DNA of 25,651 bases from a virus, in the IMG/VR virus record IMGVR_UViG_3300012923_000392, positions 1 to 25,651 of that record; one strand, 5' to 3'. Shown piece by piece: positions 16,395 through 23,232 of the stretch. Within the stretch, counting starts at the first letter, position 1, and each line of letters starts with the position of its first letter. The translations under genes and the position numbers were made by a program. The notes below the pieces were generated by a model. It worked only from the letters and a program-made list of their open reading frames with translations. It had not been told where the DNA came from and ran no database searches.

Positions 16395-16766
16395 TTAGAA
16401 AGTTCCACCATCGACGATATTGTTTGCTGCCTGACCGCTCTGAGGAACGACAGGCCCGGAACCCAAAAGCAATTTCGTGAGGCCTCCGTCTCCTTCGCGA
16501 AGCCGCTCGCGCACCGTGAAATTCGTGGTTCCGACGATCACCGGGTCGCCAATCTTCGCCGCGGGGAATGCCGACGTCTGAACGGTGAGAGTCGTCGCGA
16601 GCATCACCACTCCGGCACGTTCTGAATCCTGTACGACGATCTGATCCGCCTCGTCGAGTAAACCAATGCCGGCCACTCCTCCAACCGTCACGGCGATGCC
16701 CATATCCGCCAGCAGAGCGGGGATATCGGCATCGCGGAACGCAGGAGAAGTGGACGGGACCGGCAC
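16395..16766 (-). CDS. Head-tail joining protein, gpFII-like
   Basis: A 123-residue protein, close in size to lambda gpFII (117), which caps the filled head and gives the tail its docking site. It begins with a short Ser/Pro arm, then FRDADIPALLADMGIAVTV, a central LLDEADQIVVQD, and a beta-rich half with VQTSAFPAAKIGDPV and FTVRERLREGDG. That order matches the gpFII/Gifsy-type head-tail joining family. The start is GTG at 16766, immediately after the stop of the preceding gene (TAAGTG). Its TAA is likewise directly followed by the next ATG (TAAATG). No metal-binding or catalytic residues are expected. Confidence 0.7.
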   Translation of the reverse strand: MPVPSTSPAFRDADIPALLADMGIAVTVGGVAGIGLLDEADQIVVQDSERAGVVMLATTLTVQTSAFPAAKIGDPVIVGTTNFTVRERLREGDGGLTKLLLGSGPVVPQSGQAANNIVDGGTF

Positions 16767-17021
16767 TTATTCTTTGCCCTTAGGCTTCGGACCGAAGATG
16801 CGCCGCGGCGGTGGATCTCCGTGGCCCGGATGCTCCATGCGGTTGACGGTCGTGGGACCGGTCTCCGGCTCGTCGCCTTCCTCGAGGTGATGCTCGGCGG
16901 AGCCTTCCCCGATAAGACGATGCGCGAGAGAGCTGCCGACTTCGTGGACCGAGCCTTCTTCCGCGTGCTGGCCGGCCAGGATGATGGAGCGCGTGAGCCT
17001 GATCTTCTTCGTTTCTGACAT
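16767..17021 (-). CDS. Small head-region protein, unknown function
   Basis: An 84-residue protein with ATG start at 17021 and AAGGAAAAGG upstream. The first half (KKIRLTRSIILAGQHAEEGS, then VGSSLAHRLIGEGSAE) resembles short phage proteins often found right after the capsid gene, in which a small beta domain ends in 'A.RLI..G.A'. The second half is Pro/Gly/His-rich and likely disordered. Lambda carries gpFI in this place, but I see no sequence link. Its TAA is followed directly by the GTG of the gpFII-like gene. A role in head completion is suggested by position only. Confidence 0.6.
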   Translation of the reverse strand: MSETKKIRLTRSIILAGQHAEEGSVHEVGSSLAHRLIGEGSAEHHLEEGDEPETGPTTVNRMEHPGHGDPPPRRIFGPKPKGKE

Positions 17022-17039
17022 GAGCGCCTTTTCCTTTCT

Positions 17040-17080
17040 GTGGCATTGAGTGAGCGGAAACGATTCCGCTCACTCGCCAC
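17040..17080 (-). repeat. Strong hairpin directly after the capsid gene
   Basis: A perfect 12-base-pair stem, GAGTGAGCGGAA (17048-17059) with TTCCGCTCACTC (17064-17075), closes a 4-base loop. An outer GTGGC/GCCAC stem (17040-17044 with 17076-17080) extends it across a 3-base bulge. It lies in the 88-base gap between the capsid stop and the next gene. Reading in the gene direction the hairpin is followed by A/G-rich sequence and not by a T-run, so it is not a classic intrinsic terminator. It could protect the 3' end of capsid mRNA or reduce read-through. Downstream genes still need transcription from this side, so it must be partial if it terminates. Confidence 0.65.
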
Positions 17081-17109
17081 AACTGCCTCGACAAAATCGA
17101 GGGAAGAAA

Positions 17110-19215
17110 TTACGGGGTGACGGCGGTGGCGACGACGAACGCCACGGGATACTTGATCGTGACGTCGGTGAGCATGAACGTGGTGAGTTCGATCATGCCC
17201 TGCTTCTTCAGGCGGTAGGGATCGACAACGAGCTCGAAGCCGCTGCCCCACATGCCGATGACCATCGTCTCGAAGACGCCGCGAATCAGCGTGTGGAGGT
17301 TCGTCCCCGTGCCCTTCGTGCCAGTCTTCGCCACCAGGTTCGAGGAACGTGCTTCATAGCCGTCCACTGTGTTGTCATCCGCCCAGATCGGAATCGCCAA
17401 CGTGTTGCCGAGTTTCGCCGTACGCTTCATGCGGGACTTCAGTCCGGGAGTGGTGAGCCACGCACCATCGCCGAGTTGATCGGCGTTCGCGTCCTCGAGC
17501 TTTTGGGTCATCAGCACGACGTCATCCCATGTGAGCGCGCCGCCGTTGCCGACGTCCGCGATCACGACATAGGACTGCACGCCAGCCGTGGCGCCGATGC
17601 CGACGGGCTGGTTCGCGCCGCCGCCGAGGATGGCGACGGAGTCGATGGCCAGCGCCAGGTCGCGACCGAGGTCTTCACGCACGAGCGTGTCGACGTCGAT
17701 CACCGCCTGCGCCAGCAATTGACGGGAATAGCTCGACGAAGACTGGTAAGTCTTCGGGGAGCTGGCGATGGAGCCGAGCGTCAGCGCGGAATCCGCAACG
17801 TCGACGCCGGGATTTTCACCTACCCACGCGCCGGTCGCTTTCCCGGTCTGCTTCGGATAGGCGACATTGTCGCGGAGACCCGCGATGGTGCGAGCTCCGA
17901 GTTCCTTGACGCGCGTGCGGTTGTAAAGGAACTGGATGAATTCACCAGGCTCGGTGAACTTCAATTCCTGACCGATCGTCGCGTGCGAGGAATCGAGACC
18001 CGCGCGCTTTTTGAGTTGGTCGCCATACTTCGTCTGCAGTTCGGGAGTCCATGCATGGCGCAGGCTCCACGGCACAAACAAGCCGCCATGCCGAGCGCCC
18101 TTCCAGTCCTTCTCGATGGTTTCGGAAAGTTCCATCTCGAAGGAGTTTTCACGCTTCGTCGCGGCGCCGCTGGATGCGGCCTCGATGTTCCTGACGGCGG
18201 TCATGATCCCGCGCGCCAGGTTGTATTCCTTCTGCTCTTTCTCGGTGAGGTCCAGGCGTACCTCTTTTTCGGGGGGAGGCTGCGTGAGCGGCTTCCCTCC
18301 GCGCTTGGCGACCTCGTCGAGAACGAAGCGCGAAAATGCGTCGAGGGACTCTCCGTCGCCGACAGCTTTCGCTACCCGTTCTTGGTCGATCTGATGGACC
18401 TTGCCGAGCCGAATGATTTCAGCGGCGGCGGTCCGTGATTCTGCTACTGTGGGTTCTGCCACGGTGACCTCCTTGAGATTCGGCTCGGAAGCCGGATTTG
18501 CACTACGAACTAAAACTGGGTACTGCCTGTCCCCTACCTTGCGGTCGTTGCCCACGGTCGGGTCGGCAGGGACGCCAACCGAACTCGCCTCCATCGGCGT
18601 CCATTTGGACGCACGGTACGTCTCGCCTTCCTCTTTCGAGGATTTATCCAGCGTGTACTCGTTGACCATGTAGCCGACAGAGATGAACCGCCGGATCCCG
18701 TCCTGAATGTCCGTCTTGATTTGCTGCGCCGGAGCACTCCGGGAGAACCGGACCTGACCGCGAAGTTTTTTGTCGTCGCCTACTTTGACCTTCTCGACGA
18801 TCCCGATCACCGACTTGGCATCGTGCGAATCGAGAAAAGAGAGTCCGCGCTTGGCGCGGGAGAGATCGATGGCTTCGGGCGAATGGTCCAGGATTTCCTT
18901 CCCGAACCAGCGCGCCACGGGATATTCCGAAGAAATGGAGATATCAAAGCGGTCTTCGTCCCGCTTGCCAGCCGCGGAGTTTTCCTCCGGCTCATCGTCG
19001 TCAACGTCATCTGGGTCAGGCTCCTCGCCAGCATCCTTCTTCGCCTTGCGCCGCAAGAGGCGAGCTTCGCGCTCCGCCGGCGTCAATCTCTTGACCGGGA
19101 CCATTTCGAGGATCTCGAAGTCCCGACTCAGCATCGGTAGTTCTTTAAGAGAATCGCGCACTGCCGTGACCTTCCCTTTGTCGTCGATGTCGACAAGAAC
19201 GTTTCGCGTCGTCAT
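17110..19215 (-). CDS. Fused prohead protease and HK97-fold major capsid protein
   Basis: One 701-residue reading frame joins two functions. Residues 1 to about 225 are an S78-type prohead protease: FLDSHD with candidate catalytic His131, RRFISVGY with candidate Ser179, and the family signature WTPMEASSVGVPADP with Glu209. An acidic, poorly ordered insert lies at about 62-88. Residues 240-350 are helical and Glu/Lys-rich, the expected scaffold (delta) segment. The remainder is the HK97-type coat protein, with VGENPGVDVADS, a long backbone helix region and GSGFELVVDPY near the end. The start ATG 19215 has GGGAGGGG upstream and overlaps the portal stop. A longer frame upstream exists but reads through portal sequence and is discarded. 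The protease presumably frees the coat by self-cleavage in the prohead. Confidence 0.9.
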   Translation of the reverse strand: MTTRNVLVDIDDKGKVTAVRDSLKELPMLSRDFEILEMVPVKRLTPAEREARLLRRKAKKDAGEEPDPDDVDDDEPEENSAAGKRDEDRFDISISSEYPVARWFGKEILDHSPEAIDLSRAKRGLSFLDSHDAKSVIGIVEKVKVGDDKKLRGQVRFSRSAPAQQIKTDIQDGIRRFISVGYMVNEYTLDKSSKEEGETYRASKWTPMEASSVGVPADPTVGNDRKVGDRQYPVLVRSANPASEPNLKEVTVAEPTVAESRTAAAEIIRLGKVHQIDQERVAKAVGDGESLDAFSRFVLDEVAKRGGKPLTQPPPEKEVRLDLTEKEQKEYNLARGIMTAVRNIEAASSGAATKRENSFEMELSETIEKDWKGARHGGLFVPWSLRHAWTPELQTKYGDQLKKRAGLDSSHATIGQELKFTEPGEFIQFLYNRTRVKELGARTIAGLRDNVAYPKQTGKATGAWVGENPGVDVADSALTLGSIASSPKTYQSSSSYSRQLLAQAVIDVDTLVREDLGRDLALAIDSVAILGGGANQPVGIGATAGVQSYVVIADVGNGGALTWDDVVLMTQKLEDANADQLGDGAWLTTPGLKSRMKRTAKLGNTLAIPIWADDNTVDGYEARSSNLVAKTGTKGTGTNLHTLIRGVFETMVIGMWGSGFELVVDPYRLKKQGMIELTTFMLTDVTIKYPVAFVVATAVTP

Positions 19216-20753
19216 TTGCCCCTCCCGAGTGAAATGAGGCGGCCGCCGGCCGCTGATTTCTTCTCTTCGCTGGCACCGCCCTGGTCCTCGTCCTCTTCGG
19301 TGACCTGGTCCTTTGGACCTTTGTCGACCGTCGGCGCCTTCGCCGCGATGACGAGATCGAGGCCGTACTCCTCGGCGAGTTCTTTCTCTTCCTTCAGGGC
19401 CTCGAAGATTTCCTCGACGTCGCCACCCTGCTCCGCGATAGCCGCATCGCGCGACGTGAGACCCGCTCCGATCCCGAGAATCGTGGCCTGCACGTCCTTC
19501 AGGGGATCGACCCACATCCATCCGCGCGGCTCCCACTTGCCTGCACAGAAGCGCGCCGGATCGCGGGAGTCGAGAACCAGGGCGCCGGAGAGGAGCGCCA
19601 TCGACATCCAGTTCTCGAAAATTGGTTGGTGCATTTGCTCCTTGAAAAGAGACTGGAGCATCTTCCATTGATCGCGCTCGATGAGCAGGCCAGAGCGCAT
19701 CGACGAATAGTTCACACCCTCGAGGTCCGAGGCGAGCGCGTTGTAGGAAACGCCCATCGACGATGCAACGAAACGGAGCATCGCCTTCACAAACATTGGG
19801 AAAGCGGAAGAGGGATGGTCTGGACTCCATGCCGTGAATTTCATACCGGGCGGAATCGACTCGATCACTCCCGGCTCGGCCTCAATTCGATATTTCGCAT
19901 CCGGATTCGGCTCCACGAACGAGGAAGCATCGGTGTGCTCGAAGAACCCCATCTTCGCGGCGCCGGCGCGCGCGGCGACAAGTTCCGCCTCCACATATCC
20001 GCCGAGCATGCGGAGCTCGACCATGCATGGGTGAAACCAGGTGATCCCGCGGGTTTGACTGATGCGCTCGGGATCGTAGAGGTGGAGGATCTGGTCCGCG
20101 GGGATTCGCTCGCGGAGCAGGGAGCCGCCTAGATCGGAAGGGTGCTTCAGGTTGACGTGGTACGCGACTGGGCGACCCCACTCGTCGACCTCGATGCCCA
20201 TGCGGATCTCGTTCTCGGTCTTAGAAGCGAAGCGCGAGAAGAGATGGTCGACCTGGTCGGCGTCGATGAGCTGCAGGGCGAAGCGGTGCTTATTGTTGAA
20301 CCCGCGAATCATCCGAACGAAGACTTCGCCGTCGGTCGCGATGTTCTTCAGCACCAAATTCTGGACACCGCGGAAAGAGAGCTTCCCGTCGGCGGTGCAA
20401 TTTCCTACCTTGCCCCAGTCGGTCCACGCGTCCTCGATCTTCGTGTTGAAGGCGGAGTTCAAAGTCTTGTCATTGTTCCGAACGAGCGCTTTGTAGCCGA
20501 TGCCCTTCTCGCCGAGGACGTTCGACGTGAGGATTTTCAGATAGGACTTTGCAACGGGATTGTTGCGGGACAGTTCACGCGCGCGCGCGCGGAGCAGCCG
20601 CATATTCCCTTTGATTTCCTGATCGGCAGACAGGATCGAAGCGACCCAGTCCATCGTCAGGCGACCGCCCATCGCGCCGTTGTATACCGTCAGTGCGCGC
20701 TTGGCGATTCCGAACGCGTAGCGGAGCCGCCGGAAAAAGGACGGAGCGCTCAT
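19212..20753 (-). CDS. Portal protein, lambda GpB family
   Basis: The dodecameric portal forms the channel at the capsid vertex for DNA entry and exit and docks both the terminase and the tail. With the start at ATG 20753 (ATGA overlap with the preceding gene) it has 513 residues, close to lambda gpB (533). Family features include SRNNPVAKSYLKILTSNVLG near 62-81, KNIATDGEVFVR, LQLIDADQVDH, WGRPVAYHV, IPADQILHLYDPERISQTRG and the basin ASDLEGVNYSSMRSGL. The C-terminus is a charged Glu/Lys-rich tail of about 60 residues. An ATG nine codons upstream (20780) is in frame but has no visible ribosome-binding site. Followed directly by the protease-capsid gene through another ATGA overlap. Confidence 0.93.
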   Translation of the reverse strand: MSAPSFFRRLRYAFGIAKRALTVYNGAMGGRLTMDWVASILSADQEIKGNMRLLRARARELSRNNPVAKSYLKILTSNVLGEKGIGYKALVRNNDKTLNSAFNTKIEDAWTDWGKVGNCTADGKLSFRGVQNLVLKNIATDGEVFVRMIRGFNNKHRFALQLIDADQVDHLFSRFASKTENEIRMGIEVDEWGRPVAYHVNLKHPSDLGGSLLRERIPADQILHLYDPERISQTRGITWFHPCMVELRMLGGYVEAELVAARAGAAKMGFFEHTDASSFVEPNPDAKYRIEAEPGVIESIPPGMKFTAWSPDHPSSAFPMFVKAMLRFVASSMGVSYNALASDLEGVNYSSMRSGLLIERDQWKMLQSLFKEQMHQPIFENWMSMALLSGALVLDSRDPARFCAGKWEPRGWMWVDPLKDVQATILGIGAGLTSRDAAIAEQGGDVEEIFEALKEEKELAEEYGLDLVIAAKAPTVDKGPKDQVTEEDEDQGGASEEKKSAAGGRLISLGRGK

Positions 20754-21361
20754 CGATCGAGGCCCGTGACGTCCTGCCATGTCGGAGGGTAGTCAGGCGA
20801 TTCGTTCTCGAGTGCGAATGCGACGCGGTATGGGACCCCGAGCTGGCCTGGATTGTTCTGACGCCAGATCGACGCCTTCAATTCGCCGCGGATCGTGCGG
20901 AGCTCGGCGATGGGAATTTTCGAGACGGAGCGTCCCGCGATTTGGTACGCCTGAATGTCGGAAGTGAGCCGGCCAGAAATTGCGGCCTCGACGACGGCGA
21001 GCGTGCGCTCCTCCCATGTGTTGAACACGCCGACCGCAGCGCTCGCCACGTTCGGCTCGATATTGATCACGAGCTCATCGCCCGTGATGTCGTACACCTC
21101 TCCTGTTCCAGTGTTCGTGAGTCGCTCGGCGTAGCGGAAGGGACCGGGGTTTAAGATGGCGGTGTCAGCGGGGAGGAACTGGATCTGGAAAATATTGTTG
21201 AGGACCGTGGCGGCTTTGTTGAACTTCTGGGTGAGACCATTCAAGTAGATCGCGTAAGTCCATCCATCCGACGGCAGAAAATCATCCAGTGAACGCGTGA
21301 ACTTTACTGTCGTCCCCGCAGGGAAGTGGTCGGGAACCACATCGGGGATGATGGGTGGCAT
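20750..21361 (-). CDS. Head-tail joining protein with gpW-like C-terminus
   Basis: A 203-residue protein between the terminase block and the portal gene, the place where lambda carries gpW. The C-terminal part (from about residue 118) reads ERTLAVVEAAISGRL, then QAYQIAGRS, IPIAELRTIRGELKASIW. This resembles the gpW-like small joining proteins, whose helix-hairpin-helix fold fills the portal end after packaging. The first ~110 residues are an additional beta-rich domain (GWTYAIYLNGLTQ, then repeated NP/TNTG turns), so it is about three times the size of lambda gpW (68). The start is ATG at 21361, and its TGA overlaps the portal ATG. The gpW assignment rests on pattern and position; an alternative is a combined adaptor/neck protein. 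Confidence 0.6.
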   Translation of the reverse strand: MPPIIPDVVPDHFPAGTTVKFTRSLDDFLPSDGWTYAIYLNGLTQKFNKAATVLNNIFQIQFLPADTAILNPGPFRYAERLTNTGTGEVYDITGDELVINIEPNVASAAVGVFNTWEERTLAVVEAAISGRLTSDIQAYQIAGRSVSKIPIAELRTIRGELKASIWRQNNPGQLGVPYRVAFALENESPDYPPTWQDVTGLDR

Positions 21362-21434
21362 TGACTATGAAAATACGGGGTTTGCCGGATTGCATCTTCT
21401 AGAGAGTTACTCAGTAGGCGGATTTGCTAACGGG

Positions 21435-21472
21435 GAACGGCTCCCGGAGTCGGGGGGACGCGGGAGCCGTTC
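21435..21472 (-). repeat. Strong inverted repeat after the accessory island
   Basis: GAACGGCTCCCG (21435-21446) and CGGGAGCCGTTC (21461-21472) form a perfect 12-base-pair stem with a 14-base loop. It lies in the 142-base gap between the end of the 133-residue membrane protein gene and the start of the gpW-like gene. No T-run follows on either strand, so it is not a typical intrinsic terminator. It could stabilise an RNA end, pause transcription, or insulate the accessory unit from the head operon. The rest of the gap shows nothing I can name. Confidence 0.55.
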
Positions 21473-21503
21473 GGATGGAAGGATGGCTGGAGACGAGGAA
21501 ATT

Positions 21504-21905
21504 CTAGCGCGAAGTTTGCATCGAACGCAAGGTACCGTTCTGAACATAGAGGTAGTCCCTGCCGTACACCCATTGCTCGTGATCGGCACGCACGGTCGAG
21601 GTGGTGTTGATCCTGTCAGGCTTTCCCCACGAGAGCTGCACCTGCTCCGCCGTCATCCCAATCGACACTTTTTTCTGATCCATCGTCTGACAGGTCTCCA
21701 TATCCCAATCCGCATGCGTCGTGCAGGCCGCGCGGACCGCGGGGCGCTTGAGGAGCTGCAGATCGTGAGGTCGCGTTTCCGCGGCGGCCTGGGCCTGCTG
21801 TCCTTGCGTGGCCATCTCAGCCTGCGAGCTTTTATACATCGCCGAGATCGCAAGGATCACGAGTAGAAGAAAGAAGCCACCGACGATGAGTTTGAGTGCT
21901 TTCAT
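21504..21905 (-). CDS. Membrane-anchored protein with a small C-terminal domain, accessory gene
   Basis: A 133-residue protein with one N-terminal hydrophobic helix (about residues 5-23), a Gln/Ala-rich linker, two cysteines (C61, C72) and a C-terminal domain. That domain reads VSIGMTAEQVQLSWGKP from 80 and then QWVYG and YLYVQNGTL. The GMT..qV...G.P...W.Y pattern recalls the SmpA/OmlA (BamE-like) fold found in small envelope proteins, but the match is by eye only. With the anchor, the domain would probably face the periplasm, where C61 and C72 could form a disulphide. The ribosome-binding site AGGAGG is strong. It has its own copy of the repeated control element and is followed by a strong hairpin, so it looks like a self-contained accessory unit. 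Virion genes on either side do not need it. Confidence 0.65.
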   Translation of the reverse strand: MKALKLIVGGFFLLLVILAISAMYKSSQAEMATQGQQAQAAAETRPHDLQLLKRPAVRAACTTHADWDMETCQTMDQKKVSIGMTAEQVQLSWGKPDRINTTSTVRADHEQWVYGRDYLYVQNGTLRSMQTSR

Positions 21906-21919
21906 GACAATCCTCCTAG

Positions 21920-21975
21920 TTCGATTTTAGAGTGGCCACTCCGAAAAGCGAGATAACCGTCGTATTACTATTCCG
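21920..21975 (-). promoter_or_regulatory. Repeated element copy 1, upstream of the 133-residue membrane protein gene
   Basis: This is the second copy of the 56-base element at 23002-23057. It carries the perfect 12-base palindrome GAGTGGCCACTC (21930-21941), followed in the gene direction by TAAAAT and then the strong ribosome-binding site AGGAGG and ATG at 21905. The upstream end of the element overlaps the stop codon of the acyltransferase gene (TAG, 21970-21968). The same spacing from element to start codon at both genes argues that the repeat belongs to the control region and not to the coding sequence. Confidence 0.5.
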
Positions 21976-22990
21976 AAGGAGCAACAGCGGCCTCCTTGAT
22001 CGTGAGCCGGACTTCGGTGATGCGCTTCCCGATGGCGATCATGGGGGCCTCGATAGTGTGGTACAAGACCACCGGGATAGAAACGAGAAGGGCTATGAAC
22101 AACGTCACTTGAGCCGGGAAAGGAAGTCGAGCTCCGACTTCGAAGGCAAAATAAATGCATACGAAGTGGGCAAGGTATATTCCGTAGGAATACTTCGCGA
22201 CGTAGTGACTAGCCAGGACCAAGGGTTTGAAGGTGATTTCAGAGAACCAGGAGATCGACAACCCCAGCAATGCACAGAACGCGTAGACCAGATACTCGCT
22301 CGCCAGACTGTAAATCAAAACTATGACGATGACGAAGACAGGCCAGCAGAACGCCGGCAGCTTCGGTTCTTTCGTCTTCAGCAGATGGTACGCGGCGACA
22401 CCCGGCAAGAAGCACGGAGCAAAATAAATGAAGTTGGCTAGGGCGATGTTCTGCTCAAACACATGTGAATGATTCAACGCAATCGACGTCAGAAGCACGA
22501 CGAAATAAATCGCCAAAGCTCGGTTCACTGACCGGGACACGGAAAACAAAAATGGGAGAAACAGATACATTAATAATTCGTAAGTCAAACTCCACGTCGG
22601 TCCCAGGATTGGGGACCGCATCGAGAAGGCTTCTACCAGGAATAGATTGGAGAACACGTCCAGGGAATCGTACGGAAATGCGGTGAACCGGTGATAACTT
22701 ACGAGGCCCTGTGGAAGACGGAAGATCACAACGGTTCCGATTGCGATGGCTGCCAGCGGATAAATCCGAAAGACGCGTCTAACCATAAAGGACCGCGCTC
22801 CCGGAGACCGCTCCAGAGATTGCATGAGCACCAAGGAAGTGTGGACGAAGAAAATGTAGACGCCCAGCTTCCCAAAGCTGCCGACAAATACGTGCCCCCA
22901 TGAATTGGTGATACCGAAGAACGCAAGCGCATGACCTCCGGCAACTAAAAGCACAGCGACGGCTCTGAGAAAGTCCAGATTCTTGTTCAT
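21968..22990 (-). CDS. Membrane-bound acyltransferase, family 3 (OafA-like)
   Basis: This is a multi-pass membrane enzyme of the acyltransferase-3 family, whose members transfer acyl (often acetyl) groups to surface carbohydrates such as O-antigen. The start is placed at ATG 22990 because TGGAGACC sits at ribosome-binding distance; ATG 23002 (4 residues longer) is the alternative. From 22990 it has 340 residues. Family marks are the N-terminal LDFLRAVAVLLVAGGH with candidate catalytic His20, KLGVYIFFVHTSL near 41-53, RRVFRIYP near 71-78, and PTWSLTYE ending at Glu138. About ten hydrophobic helices follow one another, as the family requires. It is AT-richer than the structural genes (84/180 G+C against 115/180 in the portal gene), suggesting separate acquisition. 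As a phage cargo gene it may change host surface antigens and block superinfection; this is inference. Confidence 0.85.
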   Translation of the reverse strand: MNKNLDFLRAVAVLLVAGGHALAFFGITNSWGHVFVGSFGKLGVYIFFVHTSLVLMQSLERSPGARSFMVRRVFRIYPLAAIAIGTVVIFRLPQGLVSYHRFTAFPYDSLDVFSNLFLVEAFSMRSPILGPTWSLTYELLMYLFLPFLFSVSRSVNRALAIYFVVLLTSIALNHSHVFEQNIALANFIYFAPCFLPGVAAYHLLKTKEPKLPAFCWPVFVIVIVLIYSLASEYLVYAFCALLGLSISWFSEITFKPLVLASHYVAKYSYGIYLAHFVCIYFAFEVGARLPFPAQVTLFIALLVSIPVVLYHTIEAPMIAIGKRITEVRLTIKEAAVAPSE

Positions 22991-23001
22991 CGGGGTCTCC
23001 A

Positions 23002-23057
23002 TTCGATTTTAGAGTGGGCACTCCGAAAAGCGAGATTACTTCCGTACTACTGTTCCG
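23002..23057 (-). promoter_or_regulatory. Repeated element copy 2, upstream of the acyltransferase gene
   Basis: This 56-base segment matches 21920-21975 at 49 of 56 positions, all in direct orientation. The best conserved part, 23002-23039, differs at only 2 of 38 positions. It contains the dyad GAGTGGGCACTC (23012-23023) and, reading in the gene direction, TAAAAT directly after the dyad, a plausible -10 box. No convincing -35 hexamer is present at 16-18 bases. A transcript starting about 7 bases after TAAAAT would have a very short leader just reaching the GGAG that serves the ATG at 22990. A promoter with an operator in the spacer is the favoured reading. Confidence 0.5.
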
Positions 23058-23070
23058 TATTGATAACGGC

Positions 23071-23232
23071 TCATCGGCGTGCCGACTTCCGGCGCCGACG
23101 CTGTTCGCGGAGCTTCTCCATATCTCGTTTGAATTCGGGGGTCCGAGCCGCCCTGATGGCCTCGCGCAGAAAGTAGACGGAGCCGCAGAACCCTAGAACG
23201 AATACGATGCAGGACCAGGTCTCGCGGCTCAT
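23071..23232 (-). CDS. Small single-pass membrane protein, unknown function
   Basis: A 53-residue protein starting at ATG 23232 within the stop of the preceding gene (ATGA overlap). Residues 6-24 form one hydrophobic segment (SCIVFVLGFCGSVYFL), and the rest is a strongly basic tail (RDMEKLREQRRRRKSARR) that would sit in the cytoplasm by the positive-inside rule. There are two cysteines in or next to the membrane segment. No family is recognised. Small single-pass phage membrane proteins can act in superinfection exclusion or host-envelope modification, but nothing here proves that. It ends 13 bases before the repeated element in front of the acyltransferase gene. Confidence 0.6.
   Translation of the reverse strand: MSRETWSCIVFVLGFCGSVYFLREAIRAARTPEFKRDMEKLREQRRRRKSARR

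Noticed and set aside
16395-16766. Overlapping frame extending leftward from 17251 through the small head genes
   Set aside because: It crosses gene boundaries in a shadow frame and is dominated by Arg/Ser. The gpFII-like frame has correct stop/start junctions.
17050-18438. Long plus-strand reading frame (462 codons) opposite the capsid gene
   Set aside because: It is antisense to a clear capsid reading frame, is Arg/Asp-rich in the way of GC-rich shadow frames, and has no recognisable domain.
21958-21968. TAATACGAC on the minus strand, identical to the first nine bases of the T7 RNA polymerase promoter
   Set aside because: The rest of the T7 consensus is absent, the match is not conserved in the second copy of the repeat, and there is no phage RNA polymerase gene in the window.
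21920-23057. Acyltransferase gene as a transposon bounded by direct repeats
   Set aside because: There is no transposase or terminal inverted repeat. The repeats are 56 bases and 12% diverged, too long for target-site duplications. Each copy sits at the same distance before a start codon.
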